The position numbers and the translations under genes are program-made. From Uloborus plumipes (lineage: Eukaryota > Arthropoda > Arachnida > Araneae > Uloboridae): a stretch of 64,000 bases of DNA. The DNA lies in assembly GCA_038373865.1 (NCBI GenBank), contig JAXGGA010002375.1:60101-124100 (forward strand), written 5' to 3'. Below, one piece after another: positions 10,620 through 22,204 of the stretch (its first letter is position 1; every line of letters begins with the position of its first letter). Under the pieces are notes generated by a model. It did not search any database and was not told where the DNA came from. It saw only the letters and a program-made list of their open reading frames with translations.

Positions 10620-10882
10620 TAGGCAGTTACTTAGGATGGATAATAAAGCATTAAAAAGATAACTTATGCCTCATGACGTCACCTGTTGGTCACTGTAAGC
10701 ATTATTTTGACAGCTGCGAAATCTTAAAAATGTGGGTTTGCTGAAACAAAAATAGTGGCGCCATCTATCTGAGAGTAGAAAAATAAGATTTATTCGGTTT
10801 TACTGATTTAGTTGGAAAAACGGTATTGGAATAAACTGCTTGAATTTTATTCAAGTGTAGAAAGCTGCTTGACAGAAAGAAA

Positions 10883-10901
10883 TAGTGGCGCCATCTAGTG
10901 G
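10883..10901 (-). promoter_or_regulatory. CTCF-like motif (left arm, strong copy)
   Basis: On the minus strand the site reads CCACTAGATGGCGCCACTA, which agrees with the widely reported CTCF core CCASYAGRKGGCRS at every position. A weaker neighbour lies at 10753-10773. Mirror sites are at 20754-20772 and 20882-20902, so the strong motifs of the two arms point away from each other. Motif agreement alone does not show binding. Confidence 0.3.
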
Positions 10902-10954
10902 ATGACGATTTCTTCCCAGAAGGAAGTTTATTTACTTGAATAAAATAATGTTTG

Positions 10955-11040
10955 GTGGGATTCGAACTTGCAATCTTAGAGTTACAAAAAGGAACCTAGA
11001 TGATTGACGCGCGCTTTACCAATCATGCTATGGCGACTTC
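10955..11040 (-). pseudogene. tRNA-like sequence 2 (left arm)
   Basis: On the minus strand it has GATTGGTAAAGCGCGCGTC as A-box region and GCAAGTTCGAATCCCACC as B-box region, spaced more widely than in a normal tRNA. The right-arm copy (20610-20701) has a 4-bp insertion near the 5' end and a B-box C-to-T change (GTTTGAATCC). Confidence 0.4.
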
Positions 11041-11404
11041 GTGAGCTTTTTTGTTATTTATGAAACACTTGAATGTGACTCTTTAAGAAAACGTTTTATT
11101 GAAATAGGGAGTAGAGGGGCTTGTTCTCAAATGTTTTAGAGGAACATTGTGAATGAATAATGTACCAGGTTTATAAAATACAGCTCCAAACACCAAAGAA
11201 AATATTAAAACAATTTTCAAAATTTGATACATTTATTGTAATATTCGTAGTTTTTCAAAAATTTTACTTGTTGTTATAAAATAATAAAATTTTGTAGTTA
11301 TGATTTTAACTATTAATTGAGATCTACTGATGTTCACTGCAGTCCTTATTTTGTTTATATTAAGCATGTTTTGAATTTTAAAATGTTCAATGCAATTAGT
11401 CAAG

Positions 11405-11944
11405 TACACGTGGGGCAAAGTGAAATATTTAATTTCGTTTGCCCATGCATTCATTTACTAAATCACGTACGTGTTTCTTCTTTTATTAATTTATTCACAC
11501 ACTTTTACTTATTAATGCATCTATTTTTATTAATTCATTCATTTATTTTGTTATTCATTCTCTATTTTATTTACTCATTTCTTTTCCTTGTATATTAATT
11601 AATTCATTCATTTGTGTATTCATTTATTTTTTCTTTAATAAATCATTTATTTGTTTATTTACGTATTCATTCGATAAAAAGTACCTGTAACTCGTCTAAT
11701 AGAAATTTCGTCATTGCAAAAATATTGTATTTTTCACTTTGACCCATGGTTTTTTGGGGTGAAAATTTTTTTGAAAGTCTAAAATAACTGCCAAAAATGA
11801 AAAATAACATTTCAACGACAGTTGTATTACAAAAATACAAAGTTCCTTCTTTATATACACTGATTTTCAGCACAAATTTCCAACTTGATCATTTTGAATC
11901 AAATGTGTTAACTTAACTATTTCACTTTGGCCCACATTCCCCTA
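11405..11944. repeat. F3 repeat: TIR-like ends, internal TTCATTTATT minisatellite (left arm)
   Basis: The right end on the minus strand reads TAGGGGAATGTGGGCCAAAG and the left end reads ACGTGGGGCAAAGTGAAATA, so the ends share a GTGGGSCAAAGTGAAATA core. An internal TTTTTCACTTTGACCCATGG near 11730 repeats the motif. A degenerate (T)TTCATTTATT array fills 11480-11660. The short reading frames here are products of that array. Confidence 0.45.
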
Positions 11945-12235
11945 TATGCATAATAACAAAACGAAATATTGTAATCAGAATTTTTAAGGTGTTCTTATTG
12001 CATTTATATTTTTCCTTTATTGTGTCAGATATTCACAAAGAGAATAACGAAGTTTACGATTCAAATTAATTTAAGGGGGATGTTTTTATTCATTACTGTC
12101 ACGACGGCTTGCAGGAAGCATAATTAAAGTATTAGTATAATATTAAAAATATTATACTAATAGTAAGAAGGCATATTGGTGTACTAAAACACAATTCATA
12201 AAAATTTTTGGATGTTCTTTCAAGACAATGTGCAT

Positions 12236-12880
12236 TAGGGTGGGGCGAAAAATAAAAAGTTTTTCAGATCAACTTCTAATAGTTGCCAAAAGTTGTCTTT
12301 GGTGATAGTTAGCTTTTGTGCAAAATTTGAGAAAAATCGGTTAATATCTTCAGGGGGCGCTGGGATCGCAAAGTTTTACCATAGCTTTGTTATGGATTTT
12401 ATGGTTAAAATATAAAAAACAATGCCTTTAGCAAAAAACAATGCTCTTTGCGTTTTTCTTTCCTCAAAAGATGTTTTCATGCATTAAAAGCATATGAAAT
12501 GACTCACAAACATTATTTTACATGATATATTTATATTTAAATTTATCATTTTTTTCACGTTTTTGCTTCTTTTTAAATGTTTGAAATATAAATATATCAT
12601 ATAAATTAATTTTTTGTGAGTCATTTCATATGCTTTTAATGCATGAAAACATCTTTTGAGGAAAGAAAAACGCAAAGAGACTAGCTAAAGGCATTGTTTT
12701 TTATATTTTAACCATAAAATCCCGATAAAAGCTATAATAAAACTTTGCGATTGCAGCGCCCCCTGAAGATATTAACCGATTTTTCTCAAATTTTGCAAAA
12801 GAGCTAACTATCACCAAAGACAACTTTTGGCAACTATTAGAAGTTGATCTGAAAAACTTTTTATTTTTCGCCCCACTCTA
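12236..12880. mobile_element. hAT-type hairpin MITE in left palindrome arm
   Basis: Ends are TAGGGTGGGGCGAAAAATAA and, at the other end reverse complemented, TAGAGTGGGGCGAAAAATAA. The arms are about 250-300 bp, so the whole element can fold into a hairpin. The right flank is CTGTGCAT; the left flank has lost two bases (CAATGTGCAT against CAATGCTGTGCAT in the mirror copy). The mirror copy at 18774-19411 has an exact 8-bp duplication, ATGCACAG, supporting hAT-type insertion. In this copy the stretch 12350-12450 of the left half is diverged from its partner half, unlike the mirror copy. Confidence 0.75.
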
Positions 12881-13045
12881 CTGTGCATCTTGCAACATAT
12901 ATAAACACAGTTCTTTGGATTCTACTCGTTAACAAGATTCGTTGATTCAGTGCTTGCTATAGATTTCTCAAACTTGAGCTTAAAGTACGTTTCAACCCCT
13001 TAAGAAAAGAGTCATCCCTCACAAAAACATAAATATTAATTATAA

Positions 13046-13221
13046 AATGTTTGCACACGCACACATAATCTTAAATGCCCACACATTTGCAAACACAAAC
13101 ACACTGGCACTACACAGACACATTGACACACAGAAACAAGCTGGCACAAACACACTGGCAAAAAACATAAACACTCGGATATGCACACACTTACACACAT
13201 ACACGAACACGCACGAACAAT
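13046..13221. repeat. CA-rich degenerate minisatellite (left arm)
   Basis: CACACA-type repeats interspersed with CTGGCA and AAACA words. All three overlapping reading frames here are open only because of this composition. Mirrored at 18430-18605. Confidence 0.7.
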
Positions 13222-14336
13222 CATGCTTTATTTTTTGCAAAAAGAGTTATTTATTTTAATCAAACCCCATTTTGATTTACACGTTTAGGGTAATTTTTAT
13301 CATAATTTTTCGTAAATTATTAAGGAGCACATTATGTCATTCATTTTTTCCAAACCTAACAGTTTTCAAATGTAAGTATTTTCTACAGATTTAACATAAC
13401 TCATCTATATTTAAGTTTAAAGACAATTTTTTTTTCATTCATAACTATTTTAAGCACATTTTTTAAAAATTGCTTTCTACTATTGCGTTTTACGTTTTCA
13501 AAGGATTATAATTATTTCCTATTAACTTAGTTACTTTTTCCTTAATTATATACATTATACTTTCCCCTTTCAATTCATTATTTTTTCTTTTATGGTATTT
13601 TTAAAACATTTAGATATTTTCATCGACTAATAGGACTTAGAAATATATTTAATACAATTTATTTACGCAATTTTATGCCACTCATTTAACGTGTTATTTT
13701 TCGTTTACATGTATTTTAAACTCTGTACAATATAGTTTAATATTTTATCAAAGCATCCAATGTATCACTGACGTTTTCTTAGAACATTTTCAAACTTCAT
13801 TCCCGCATACATAATTATGAATTGAAGATTTTTATAATAAATACAAATACATCCATGCATGTATTGGACTTACAAGATTTTCAACAAATATTTTCATATA
13901 TAAACCCTTAATCAACCACCCTTACATATTCGAAGAATTATTTTTTCACTTAGGACTTTTCAATATATATGATATCAAAGTTTGTTCGATTTTTCATCAC
14001 TGCAACAGTTGATATTAAAAATATGTACCGATATATGCTATAAATATTTTGGACGTAGAAAAAAAAACTCAGCAATTGTTTTCACATATGGGTACGTTCA
14101 ATATCTTAACGAGAGTTTTAATCATTCCAAAAGGTTTTATTTTCAGGAACTTAAGACTGTTTAGATATACACATATATATACACATGAACGCTGCAGCGA
14201 ATACAGTCTCCAACTTTAATATTTAACTCATTATTAAAAGAAATTTAACAGTCATTGTCGTTATAAATTCCTTTTTTGTGACATTAATTTTAAGACTTAG
14301 CAAACGTTCAACCAGTAGTTTTATACTTGCATCATG

Positions 14337-15456
14337 CATGGTTGGGCATTTAGCAGGCAAAATGGTATTTTTTTTTTTTGCCGGAACAGTAGCAAAAACC
14401 TGGAAAAAACCTTGCAAATACCGGCAAAAATGGAAAATACTGGCAAAAACTTGGAAAATTGACTTTATATCACAAAACATACCACAAATAATGTAATTTT
14501 GTACCTAATACGATTGAAACTAAATCAGAACATTAATAATTAATCGTTAACTTGATAATTTACTTTTTTTTTATGATTCTTGAATAAAGATCTTAAATAG
14601 ACTGGGAATAATGTTAATTTTTCAATCTTTTTTTTCTGTTATGAAAACATGGAAAAAGATACATTCTGGTGTAGATAATTCAATTGGATTTGATGAGAGT
14701 CAACCATTTTATGAAATTATTTCAGTTATTAACATTACTTAAAGTTTAATATGAGAATGACAGTTCAACTAGGAGCAATATACAGACTCGTAACAAAAAC
14801 TATTATTCTCATAATTGAACTAATTTTTCATAGTACATACTAATTATAGTTTGTTTCTATTCAAATTTCTATTGTTCTGATGGCATAGCAAATCTGGAAT
14901 TACTTCTGTGTTGAAAATTAACAGAAATATTAGAATTTGTTCTTAGTTAAGCAGTAATACAGCCAGAATCCACTTTTTACGTGGGAGAGTCATAAAAATC
15001 CTCACATGTTTATAAAACACTGTATTACTATTGGTAATATGTGTCAAAACAAAGGCTTCTGGGAGGTTAACCCAATCCTCCTTCGCTGTGCTCCTGGTTA
15101 TGAGCTCTGCTCAATAGTCAAATCATAGCCTTTAAATTCGAGTCAAAAAAGTTATTTTATCGTCATTTACTCTCCCCTCTTTTTTACTACATTCATATTT
15201 AGAGTATTCATCCAAAAAAGCATTTTGATAAGAGAGTACAAACCACAAACTTAACATTCAGATTCCTGCTTCAAAGATGCTTTGAAAAAATTAAAAAATA
15301 CTTTAAAGTAAAAATTAGTAAAAATTCAGTAACTTCCCAAAAAAAAATAAAAAGAGCTATTTTTTGCCACCTTTGGCAAAAAGTGGCAAAAACTTATTTT
15401 TACCGGGACGGTTTTTACTGGTTTCTTCCACCTTCGGCAAAAATGTGCCAACCCTA
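14337..15456. mobile_element. hAT-like element with TTTTTGCC subterminal repeats (left arm)
   Basis: The right end on the minus strand reads TAGGGTTGGCACATTTTTGC and the left end reads CATGGTTGGGCATTTAGC. Flanks GCATCATG (14329-14336) and GTATCATG (15457-15464) match at 7 of 8 positions. Several (T)TTTTGCCAC / GGCAAAAA words lie just inside both ends. No transposase frame. Mirrored at 16195-17312. Confidence 0.5.
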
Positions 15457-15698
15457 GTATCATGTAACCATAAATACGACTTTTCACACAGTACGGCTTA
15501 GGTACAGCTATTGTTTTATTCGATCATCTTAGCTATTATACTTGCTTACAATACGGATTAACACTACAGAACTGTATAGACATTCAGAAATATTTCCAGT
15601 TAACCTACTGAGAGGAAGTAACTACTATTTTTTGTTCATGAAATATAAGCATTCGGTTGTTAAACAGGTTTAAGTAAAAATGTTGTAAAGATTAAAAG

Positions 15699-15953
15699 AA
15701 AAAAAAGAATGTGATCATGTAGTAATGTGTGTATTTTTGCATTTTAAAGTGAGATTAGAAGTTATTAAAACTATAAAGATTTTTTACTTCACCATTTGAC
15801 TGATGTTGTTTTTCTCAATTTTAGAGAAGGTTTGTCAGATTTTCTCGTAAGTGCTGCATGAAACTGCGAATTATTCAATGAGTGTTCCTTTTCAATTTTT
15901 CTTCTTTTTTAAATTTTGACAATTTTTTGAGGTTTTCTTTTAAAATTAGTTGC
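15699..15953. other. Spacer at centre of giant palindrome
   Basis: About 255 bp that do not pair with each other, between the last mirrored words GATTAAAAG and CTTTTAATC. AT-rich, with no gene or motif recognised. Confidence 0.8.
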
Positions 15954-16194
15954 TTTTAATCTTTACAACATTTTTACTTAAACCTGTTTAACAACCGAAT
16001 GCTTATATTTCATGGACAAAAAATAGTAGTTACTTCCTCTCAGTAGGTTAACTGGAAATATTTCTGAATGTCTTTACAGTTCTGTAGTGTTAATCCGTAT
16101 TGTAAGCAAGTATAATAGCTAAGATGATCGAATAAAACAATAGCTGTACCTAAGCCGTACTGTGTGAAAAGTCGTATTTATGGTTACATGATAC

Positions 16195-17312
16195 TAGGGT
16201 TGGCACATTTTTGCCGAAGGTGGAAGAAACCAGTAAAAACCGTCCCGGTAAAAATAAGTTTTTGCCACTTTTTGCCAAAGGTGGCAAAAAATAGCTCTTT
16301 TTATTTTTTTTTGGGAAGTTACTGAATTTTTACTAATTTTTACTTTAAATTATTTTTTAATTTTTTCAAAGCATCTTTGAAGCAGGAATCTGAATGTTAA
16401 GTTTGTGGTTTGTACTCTCTTATCAAAATGCTTTTTTGGATGAATACTCTAAATATGAATGTAGTAAAAAAGAGGGGAGAGTAAATGACGATAAAATAAC
16501 TTTTTTGACTCGAATTTAAAGGCTATGATTTGACTATTGAGCAGATCTCATAACCAGGAGCACAGCGAAGGAGGATTGGGTTAACCTCCCAGAAGCCTTT
16601 GTTTTGACACATATTACCAATAGTAATACAGTGTTTTATAAACATGTGAGGATTTTTATGACTCTCCCACGTAAAAAGTGGATTCTGGCTGTATTACTGC
16701 TTAACTAAGAACAAATTCTAATATTTCTGTTAATTTTCAACACAGAAGTAATTCCAGATTTGCTATGCCATCAGAACAATAGAAATTTGAATAGAAACAA
16801 ACTATAATTAGTATGTACTATGAAAAATTAGTTCAATATGAGAATAATAGTTTTTGTTACGAGTCTGTATATTGCTCCTAGTTGAACTGTCATTCTCATA
16901 TTAAACTTTAAGTAATGTTAATAACTGAAATAATTTCATAAAATGGTTGACTCTCATCAAATCCAATTGAATTATCTACACCAGAATGTATCTTTTTCCA
17001 TGTTTTCATAACAGAAAAAAAAGATTGAAAAATTAACATTATTCCCAGTCTATTTAAGATCTTTATTCAAGAATCATAAAAAAAAAGTAAATTATCAAGT
17101 TAACGATTAATTATTAATGTTCTGATTTAGTTTCAATCGTATTAGGTACAAAATTACATTATTTGTGGTATGTTTTGTGATATAAAGTCAATTTTCCAAG
17201 TTTTTGCCAGTATTTTCCATTTTTGCCGGTATTTGCAAGGTTTTTTCCAGGTTCTTGCTACTGTTCCGGCAAAAAAAAAAATACCATTTTGCCTGCTAAA
17301 TGCCCAACCATG
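16195..17312. mobile_element. hAT-like element, mirror copy in right arm
   Basis: Mirror of 14337-15456. Starts TAGGGTTGGCACATTTTTGC, with flanks CATGATAC (16187-16194) and CATGATGC (17313-17320), again 7 of 8 identical. Confidence 0.5.
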
Positions 17313-18429
17313 CATGATGCAAGTATAAAACTACTGGTTGAACGTTTGCTAAGTCTTAAAATTAATGTCACAAAAAAGGAATTTATAACGACAATGACTG
17401 TTAAATTTCTTTTAATAATGAGTTAAATATTAAAGTTGGAGACTGTATTCGCTGCAGCGTTGATGTATATATATATATGTGTATATCTAAACAGTCTTAA
17501 GCTCCTGAAAATAAAACCTTTTGGAATGATTAAAACTCTCGTTAAGATATTGAACGTACCCATATGTGAAAACAATTGCTGAGTTTTTTTTTTTCTATGT
17601 CCGAAATATTTATAGCATATATCGGTATATATTTTTAATATCAACTGTTGCAGTGATGAAAAATCGAACAAACTTTGATATCATATATATTGAAAAGTCC
17701 TAAGTGAAAAAATAATTCTTCGCATATGTAAGGGTGGTTGATTAAGGGTTTATATATGAAAATATTTGTTGAAAATCTTGTAAGTCCAATACATGCATGG
17801 ATGTATTTGTATTTATTATAAAAATCTTCAATTCATAATTATGTATGCGGGAATGAAGTTTGAAAATGTTCTAAGAAAACGTCAGTGATACATTGGATGC
17901 TTTGATAAAATATTAAACTATATTGTACAGAGTTTAAAATACATGTAAACGAAAAATAACACGTTAAATGAGTGGCATAAAATTGCGTAAATAAATTGTA
18001 TTAAATATATTTCTAAGTCCTATTAGTCGATGAAAATATCTAAATGTTTTAAAAATACCATAAAAGAAAAAATAATGAATTGAAAGGGGAAAGTATAATG
18101 TATATAATTAAGGAAAAAGTAACTAAGTTAATAGGAAATAATTATAATCCTTTGAAAACGTAAAACGCAATAGTAGAAAGCAATTTTTAAAAAATGTGCT
18201 TAAAATAGTTATGAATGAAAAAAAAAATTGTCTTTAAACTTAAATATAGATGAGTTATGTTAAATCTGTAGAAAATACTTACATTTGAAAACTGTTAGGT
18301 TTGGAAAAAATGAATGACATAATGTGCTCCTTAATAATTTACGAAAAATTATGATAAAAATTACCCTAAACGTGTAAATCAAAATGGGGTTTGATTAAAA
18401 TAAATAACTCTTTTTGCAAAAAATAAAGC

Positions 18430-18605
18430 ATGATTGTTCGTGCGTGTTCGTGTATGTGTGTAAGTGTGTGCATATCCGAGTGTTTATGTTTTTTGCCAGT
18501 GTGTTTGTGCCAGCTTGTTTCTGTGTGTCAATGTGTCTGTGTAGTGCCAGTGTGTTTGTGTTTGCAAATGTGTGGGCATTTAAGATTATGTGTGCGTGTG
18601 CAAAC
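18430..18605. repeat. GT-rich degenerate minisatellite (right arm)
   Basis: Mirror of the CA-rich block at 13046-13221. Open frames here are composition artefacts. Confidence 0.7.
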
Positions 18606-18773
18606 ATTTTATAATTAATATTTATGTTTTTGTGAGGGATGACTCTTTTCTTAAGGGGTTGAAACGTACTTTAAGCTCAAGTTTGAGAAATCTATAGCAA
18701 GCACTGAATCAACGAATCTTGTTAACGAGTAGAATCCAAAGAACTGTGTTTATATATGTTGCAAGATGCACAG

Positions 18774-19411
18774 TAGAGTGGGGCGAAAAATAAAAAGTTT
18801 TTCAGATCAACTTCTAATAGTTGCCAAAAGTTGTCTTTGGTGATAGTTAGCTCTTTTGCAAAATTTGAGAAAAATCGGTTAATATCTTCAGGGGGCGCTG
18901 CAATCGCAAAGTTTTATTATAGCTTTTATCGGGATTTTATGGTTAAAATATAAAAAACAATGCCTTTAGCTAGTCTCTTTGCGTTTTTCTTTCCTCAAAA
19001 GATGTTTTCATGCATTAAAAGCATATGAAATGACTCACAAAAAATTAATTTATATGATATATTTATATTTCAAACATTTAAAAAGAAGCAAAAACGTGAA
19101 AAAAATGATAAATTTAAATATAAATATATCATGTAAAATAATGTTTGTGAGTCATTTCATATGCTTTTAATGCATGAAAACATCTTTTGAGGAAAGAAAA
19201 ACGCAAAGAGACTAGCTAAAGGCATTGTTTTTTATATTTTAACCATAAAATCCCGATAAAAGCTATAATAAAACTTTGCGATTGCAGCGCCCCCTGAAGA
19301 TATTAACCGATTTTTCTCAAATTTTGCAAAAGAGCTAACTATCACCAAAGACAACTTTTGGCAACTATTAGAAGTTGATCTGAAAAACTTTTTATTTTTC
19401 GCCCCACCCTA
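18774..19411. mobile_element. hAT-type hairpin MITE in right palindrome arm
   Basis: Mirror of 12236-12880, with exact flanking ATGCACAG at 18766-18773 and 19412-19419. Its two halves are nearly perfect complements, including the stretch that is diverged in the left-arm copy (both halves here have GCAATCGCAAAGTTTTATTA). This suggests homogenisation between the hairpin halves in one arm only, or loss of it in the other. Confidence 0.8.
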
Positions 19412-19705
19412 ATGCACAGCATTGTCTTGAAAGAACATCCAAAAATTTTTATGAATTGTGTTTTAGTACACCAATATGCCTTCTTACTATTAGTATAATA
19501 TTTTTAATATTATACTAATACTTTAATTATGCTTCCTGCAAGCCGTCGTGACAGTAATGAATAAAAACATCCCCCTTAAATTAATTTGAATCGTAAACTT
19601 CGTTATTCTCTTTGTGAATATCTGACACAATAAAGGAAAAATATAAATGCAATAAGAACACCTTAAAAATTCTGATTACAATATTTCGTTTTGTTATTAT
19701 GCATA

Positions 19706-20245
19706 TAGGGGAATGTGGGCCAAAGTGAAATAGTTAAGTTAACACATTTGATTCAAAATGATCAAGTTGGAAATTTGTGCTGAAAATCAGTGTATATAAA
19801 GAAGGAACTTTGTATTTTTGTAATACAACTGTCGTTGAAATGTTATTTTTCATTTTTGGCAGTTATTTTAGACTTTCAAAAAAAATTTCACCCCAAAAAA
19901 CCATGGGTCAAAGTGAAAAATACAATATTTTTGCAATGACGAAATTTCTATTAGACGAGTTACAGGTACTTTTTATCGAATAAATACGTAAATAAACAAA
20001 TAAATGATTTATTAAAGAAAAAATAAATGAATACACAAATGAATGAATTAATTAATATACGAGGAAAAGAAATGAGTAAATAAAATAGAGAATGAATAAC
20101 AAAATAAATGAATGAATTAATAAAAATAGATGCATTAATAAGTAAAAGTGTGTGAATAAATTAATAAAAGAAGAAACACGTACGTGATTTAGTAAATGAA
20201 TGCATGGGCAAACGAAATTAAATATTTCACTTTGCCCCACGTGCA
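19706..20245. repeat. F3 repeat, mirror copy in right arm
   Basis: Mirror of 11405-11944, starting TAGGGGAATGTGGGCCAAAG. The internal AATAAATGAA minisatellite covers about 19980-20170. The homologous but older copy is split between 3165-3375 and 7730-8100. Confidence 0.45.
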
Positions 20246-20609
20246 CTTGACTAATTGCATTGAACATTTTAAAATTCAAAACATGCTTAATATAAACAAA
20301 ATAAGGACTGCAGTGAACATCAGTAGATCTCAATTAATAGTTAAAATCATAACTACAAAATTTTATTATTTTATAACAACAAGTAATATTTTTGAAAAAC
20401 TACGAATATTACAATAAATGTATCAAATTTTGAAAATTGTTTTAATATTTTCGTTGGTGTTTGGAGCTGTATTTTATAAACCTGGTACATTATTCATTCA
20501 CAATGTTCCTCAAAAACATTTGAGAACAAGCCCCTCTACTCCCTATTTCAATAAAACGTTATCTTAAAGAGTCACATTCAAGTGTTTCATAAATAACAAA
20601 AAAAGCTCA

Positions 20610-20701
20610 CGAAGTCGCCAGCCATAGCATGATTGGTAAAGCGCGCGTCAATCATCTAGGTTCCTTTTTGTAACTCTAAGATTGCAAGTTTGAATCCCAC
20701 C
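20610..20701 (+). pseudogene. tRNA-like sequence 2 (right arm)
   Basis: Mirror of 10955-11040, with an extra 4 bp after GTCGCCA and a damaged B-box (GTTTGAATCC). Confidence 0.4.
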
Positions 20702-20753
20702 AAACATTATTTTATTCAAGTAAATAAACTTCCTTCTGGGAAGAAATCGTCAT

Positions 20754-20772
20754 CCACTAGATGGCGCCACTA
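20754..20772 (+). promoter_or_regulatory. CTCF-like motif (right arm, strong copy)
   Basis: CCACTAGATGGCGCCACTA, identical to the left-arm site in opposite orientation. The weaker second site is at 20882-20902. Confidence 0.3.
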
Positions 20773-21035
20773 TTTCTTTCTGTCAAGCAGCTTTCTACAC
20801 TTGAATAAAATTCAAGCAGTTTATTCCTATACCGTTTTTCCAACTAAATCAGTAAAACCGAATAAATCTTATTTTTCTATTCTCAGATAGATGGCGCCAC
20901 TATTTTTGTTTCAGCAAACCCACATTTTTAAGATTTCGCAGCTGTCAAAATAATGCTTACAGTGACCAACAGGTGACGTCATGAGGCATAAGTTATCTTT
21001 TTAATGCTTTATTATCCATCCTAAGTAACTGCCTA

Positions 21036-21105
21036 GTCCGGTCTAGTGGTTATGGACTTGGGCTACGAAGCGAAGGGACCCGGGTTCAAACCCCATGTGC
21101 GGGAA
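21036..21105 (+). pseudogene. tRNA-like sequence 1 (right arm)
   Basis: Mirror of 10551-10619. D-stem GTCT/GGAC pairs here and the B-box reads GGGTTCAAACCCC, but the acceptor and anticodon stems do not pair well. Confidence 0.45.
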
Positions 21106-21239
21106 CAGCATTTTAGAATATTACCCTCGCAAATATTATTTCAGTAAGAATAAATTAAATAAAGTAATTAAACGAATAATTAAGTAAGTCAAGATCAGAC
21201 ATGAATTAACGCGTCAATACAAGACGAAGGAGAAATCAC

Positions 21240-21495
21240 GTGATCATCCAAGATGGTGGCTCAATCAATTAAATACTTAAATAAAAATAAGAAATTCAAG
21301 AGGGCGGACATCTAAACGGCTTAGGAACCCTCGTGCAAGGTTACAAGAAGATCATCCAAGATGGCGGCTCAATTAATTAATTAGTTAAAAATAAGATAAT
21401 TAAGATCCAAAATGGCGTCGAAACCCTCGTGCAAGATTCCAAGATGGCGTCGGAACCCCCCTCCAAGGTTACGAATCCAAGATGGCGGCGACCAC
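21240..21495. repeat. Cluster of AAGATGGCGGC-type motifs (right arm)
   Basis: Mirror of 10160-10420. The motif copy nearest the arm end (ATCCAAGATGGCGGCGACC) is closer to the consensus than its left-arm partner, which has a G-to-A change. Confidence 0.5.
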
Positions 21496-22089
21496 ACCCC
21501 CGTTGAGTTGTTCCCCTCCTTCTGCCTACTATATACCTGCGCTTACTACTCGCGCATACACATAGTTATTTGTAAATTTTAAGAGTCGTAAAACTCCCCT
21601 AGCAGCACAATCTCATCAGCAGATGATCGGCCATTCATTGAAACCTGATGAAATTCTCATCGGCAGATGATCGGATTCCGATGAGTTCTCATCGGGAATT
21701 GCTCCAATATGTCTCATCGGCCAAACAGAATCCGAGCAGCAAAATCCAATGAGTTTTACTCGAATTACGATGAGATTTGGAGCAATTTACGAGCAGTGCA
21801 GTCCCGTGCCGATGATCTCAGGATCAATTTTGGATGAAAATACGATGTGATTTAGATCAATATAGGAGCAGTGTAGTTCCGTGGCGATGAGTTTTGGATC
21901 AAAATACGATGAGAGTTGAATCAAAGTACGGGCAGTGTATTCCCGTGGCGATGAATTTTGGATCATTTTCTTTTTCTTTCAAGTGGGGCTGCAGTAGATT
22001 CACAACCTTTTGTAGATCTAGTGCAATACCCCAGTTAAGCATCCATTCTTTTACGTAGCACCAGAATCGACGGAATGCCATTACCAGGA

Positions 22090-22165
22090 TGGCCAACTCT
22101 AGGATCGAACCCGGGTTATCGGCGCGGAAAGCCGACGCTCTACCACCACGCCACCAAGTCGACGA
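22090..22165 (-). pseudogene. tRNA-Gly(TCC)-like sequence, probable SINE head
   Basis: The minus strand reads GGTGGTAGAGCG as A-box, a perfect anticodon stem TCGGC/GCCGA around the loop TTTCCGC (anticodon TCC) and GGGTTCGATCC as B-box. The T-stem and acceptor are degraded. It lies at one end of a roughly 200-bp insert ending in a pyrimidine-rich stretch near 21965 (AAAGAAAAAGAAAA on the minus strand), which fits a SINE. No clear target duplication. Confidence 0.5.
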
Positions 22166-22204
22166 TTAATGAGACCAACACTGCATATTTAATAAAAATT
22201 TGAG

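Larger units (their letters stand above)
10101..15698 (+). repeat. Left arm of giant palindrome (about 5.6 kb)
   Basis: Starts CGCAAGTAGTAAGCGCAGG and is mirrored from 21555 leftward. Order along the arm: block of CCATCTTGG motifs, tRNA-like 1, CTCF-like motifs, tRNA-like 2, F3 repeat with TTCATTTATT minisatellite, hAT-type hairpin MITE, CA-rich block, hAT-like element, then sequence leading to the spacer. All are present in mirror order in the right arm. Differences between the arms are sparse substitutions and small indels, plus one clearly diverged patch at 12350-12450. No target duplication of the whole palindrome was found. Confidence 0.9.
15954..21555 (-). repeat. Right arm of giant palindrome (about 5.6 kb)
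   Basis: Reverse complement of 10101-15698, ending GCTTACTACTCGCG. It carries every mobile element of the left arm at the mirrored position with the same target duplications. The insertions therefore happened before the inverted duplication, or the arms have been kept alike by gene conversion. The right edge lies about 40 bp from the left end of the second CATCGG element. Confidence 0.9.

Noticed and set aside
11317..11598. 93-codon frame rich in F, L and I (and its mirror at 20052-20333)
   Set aside because: Arises from the TTCATTTATT minisatellite in the F3 repeat; hydrophobic composition is an artefact of T-rich codons.
13036..18618. Several cysteine/valine- and threonine/histidine-rich frames in the CA/GT blocks
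   Set aside because: Low-complexity CA repeats, mirrored in both palindrome arms; no coding evidence.
10101..21555. Giant palindrome as a pure sequencing foldback artefact
   Set aside because: Arms differ by substitutions, indels and a diverged 100-bp patch, and a unique spacer separates them. An artefact would give near-identical arms. Long-read confirmation is still needed.
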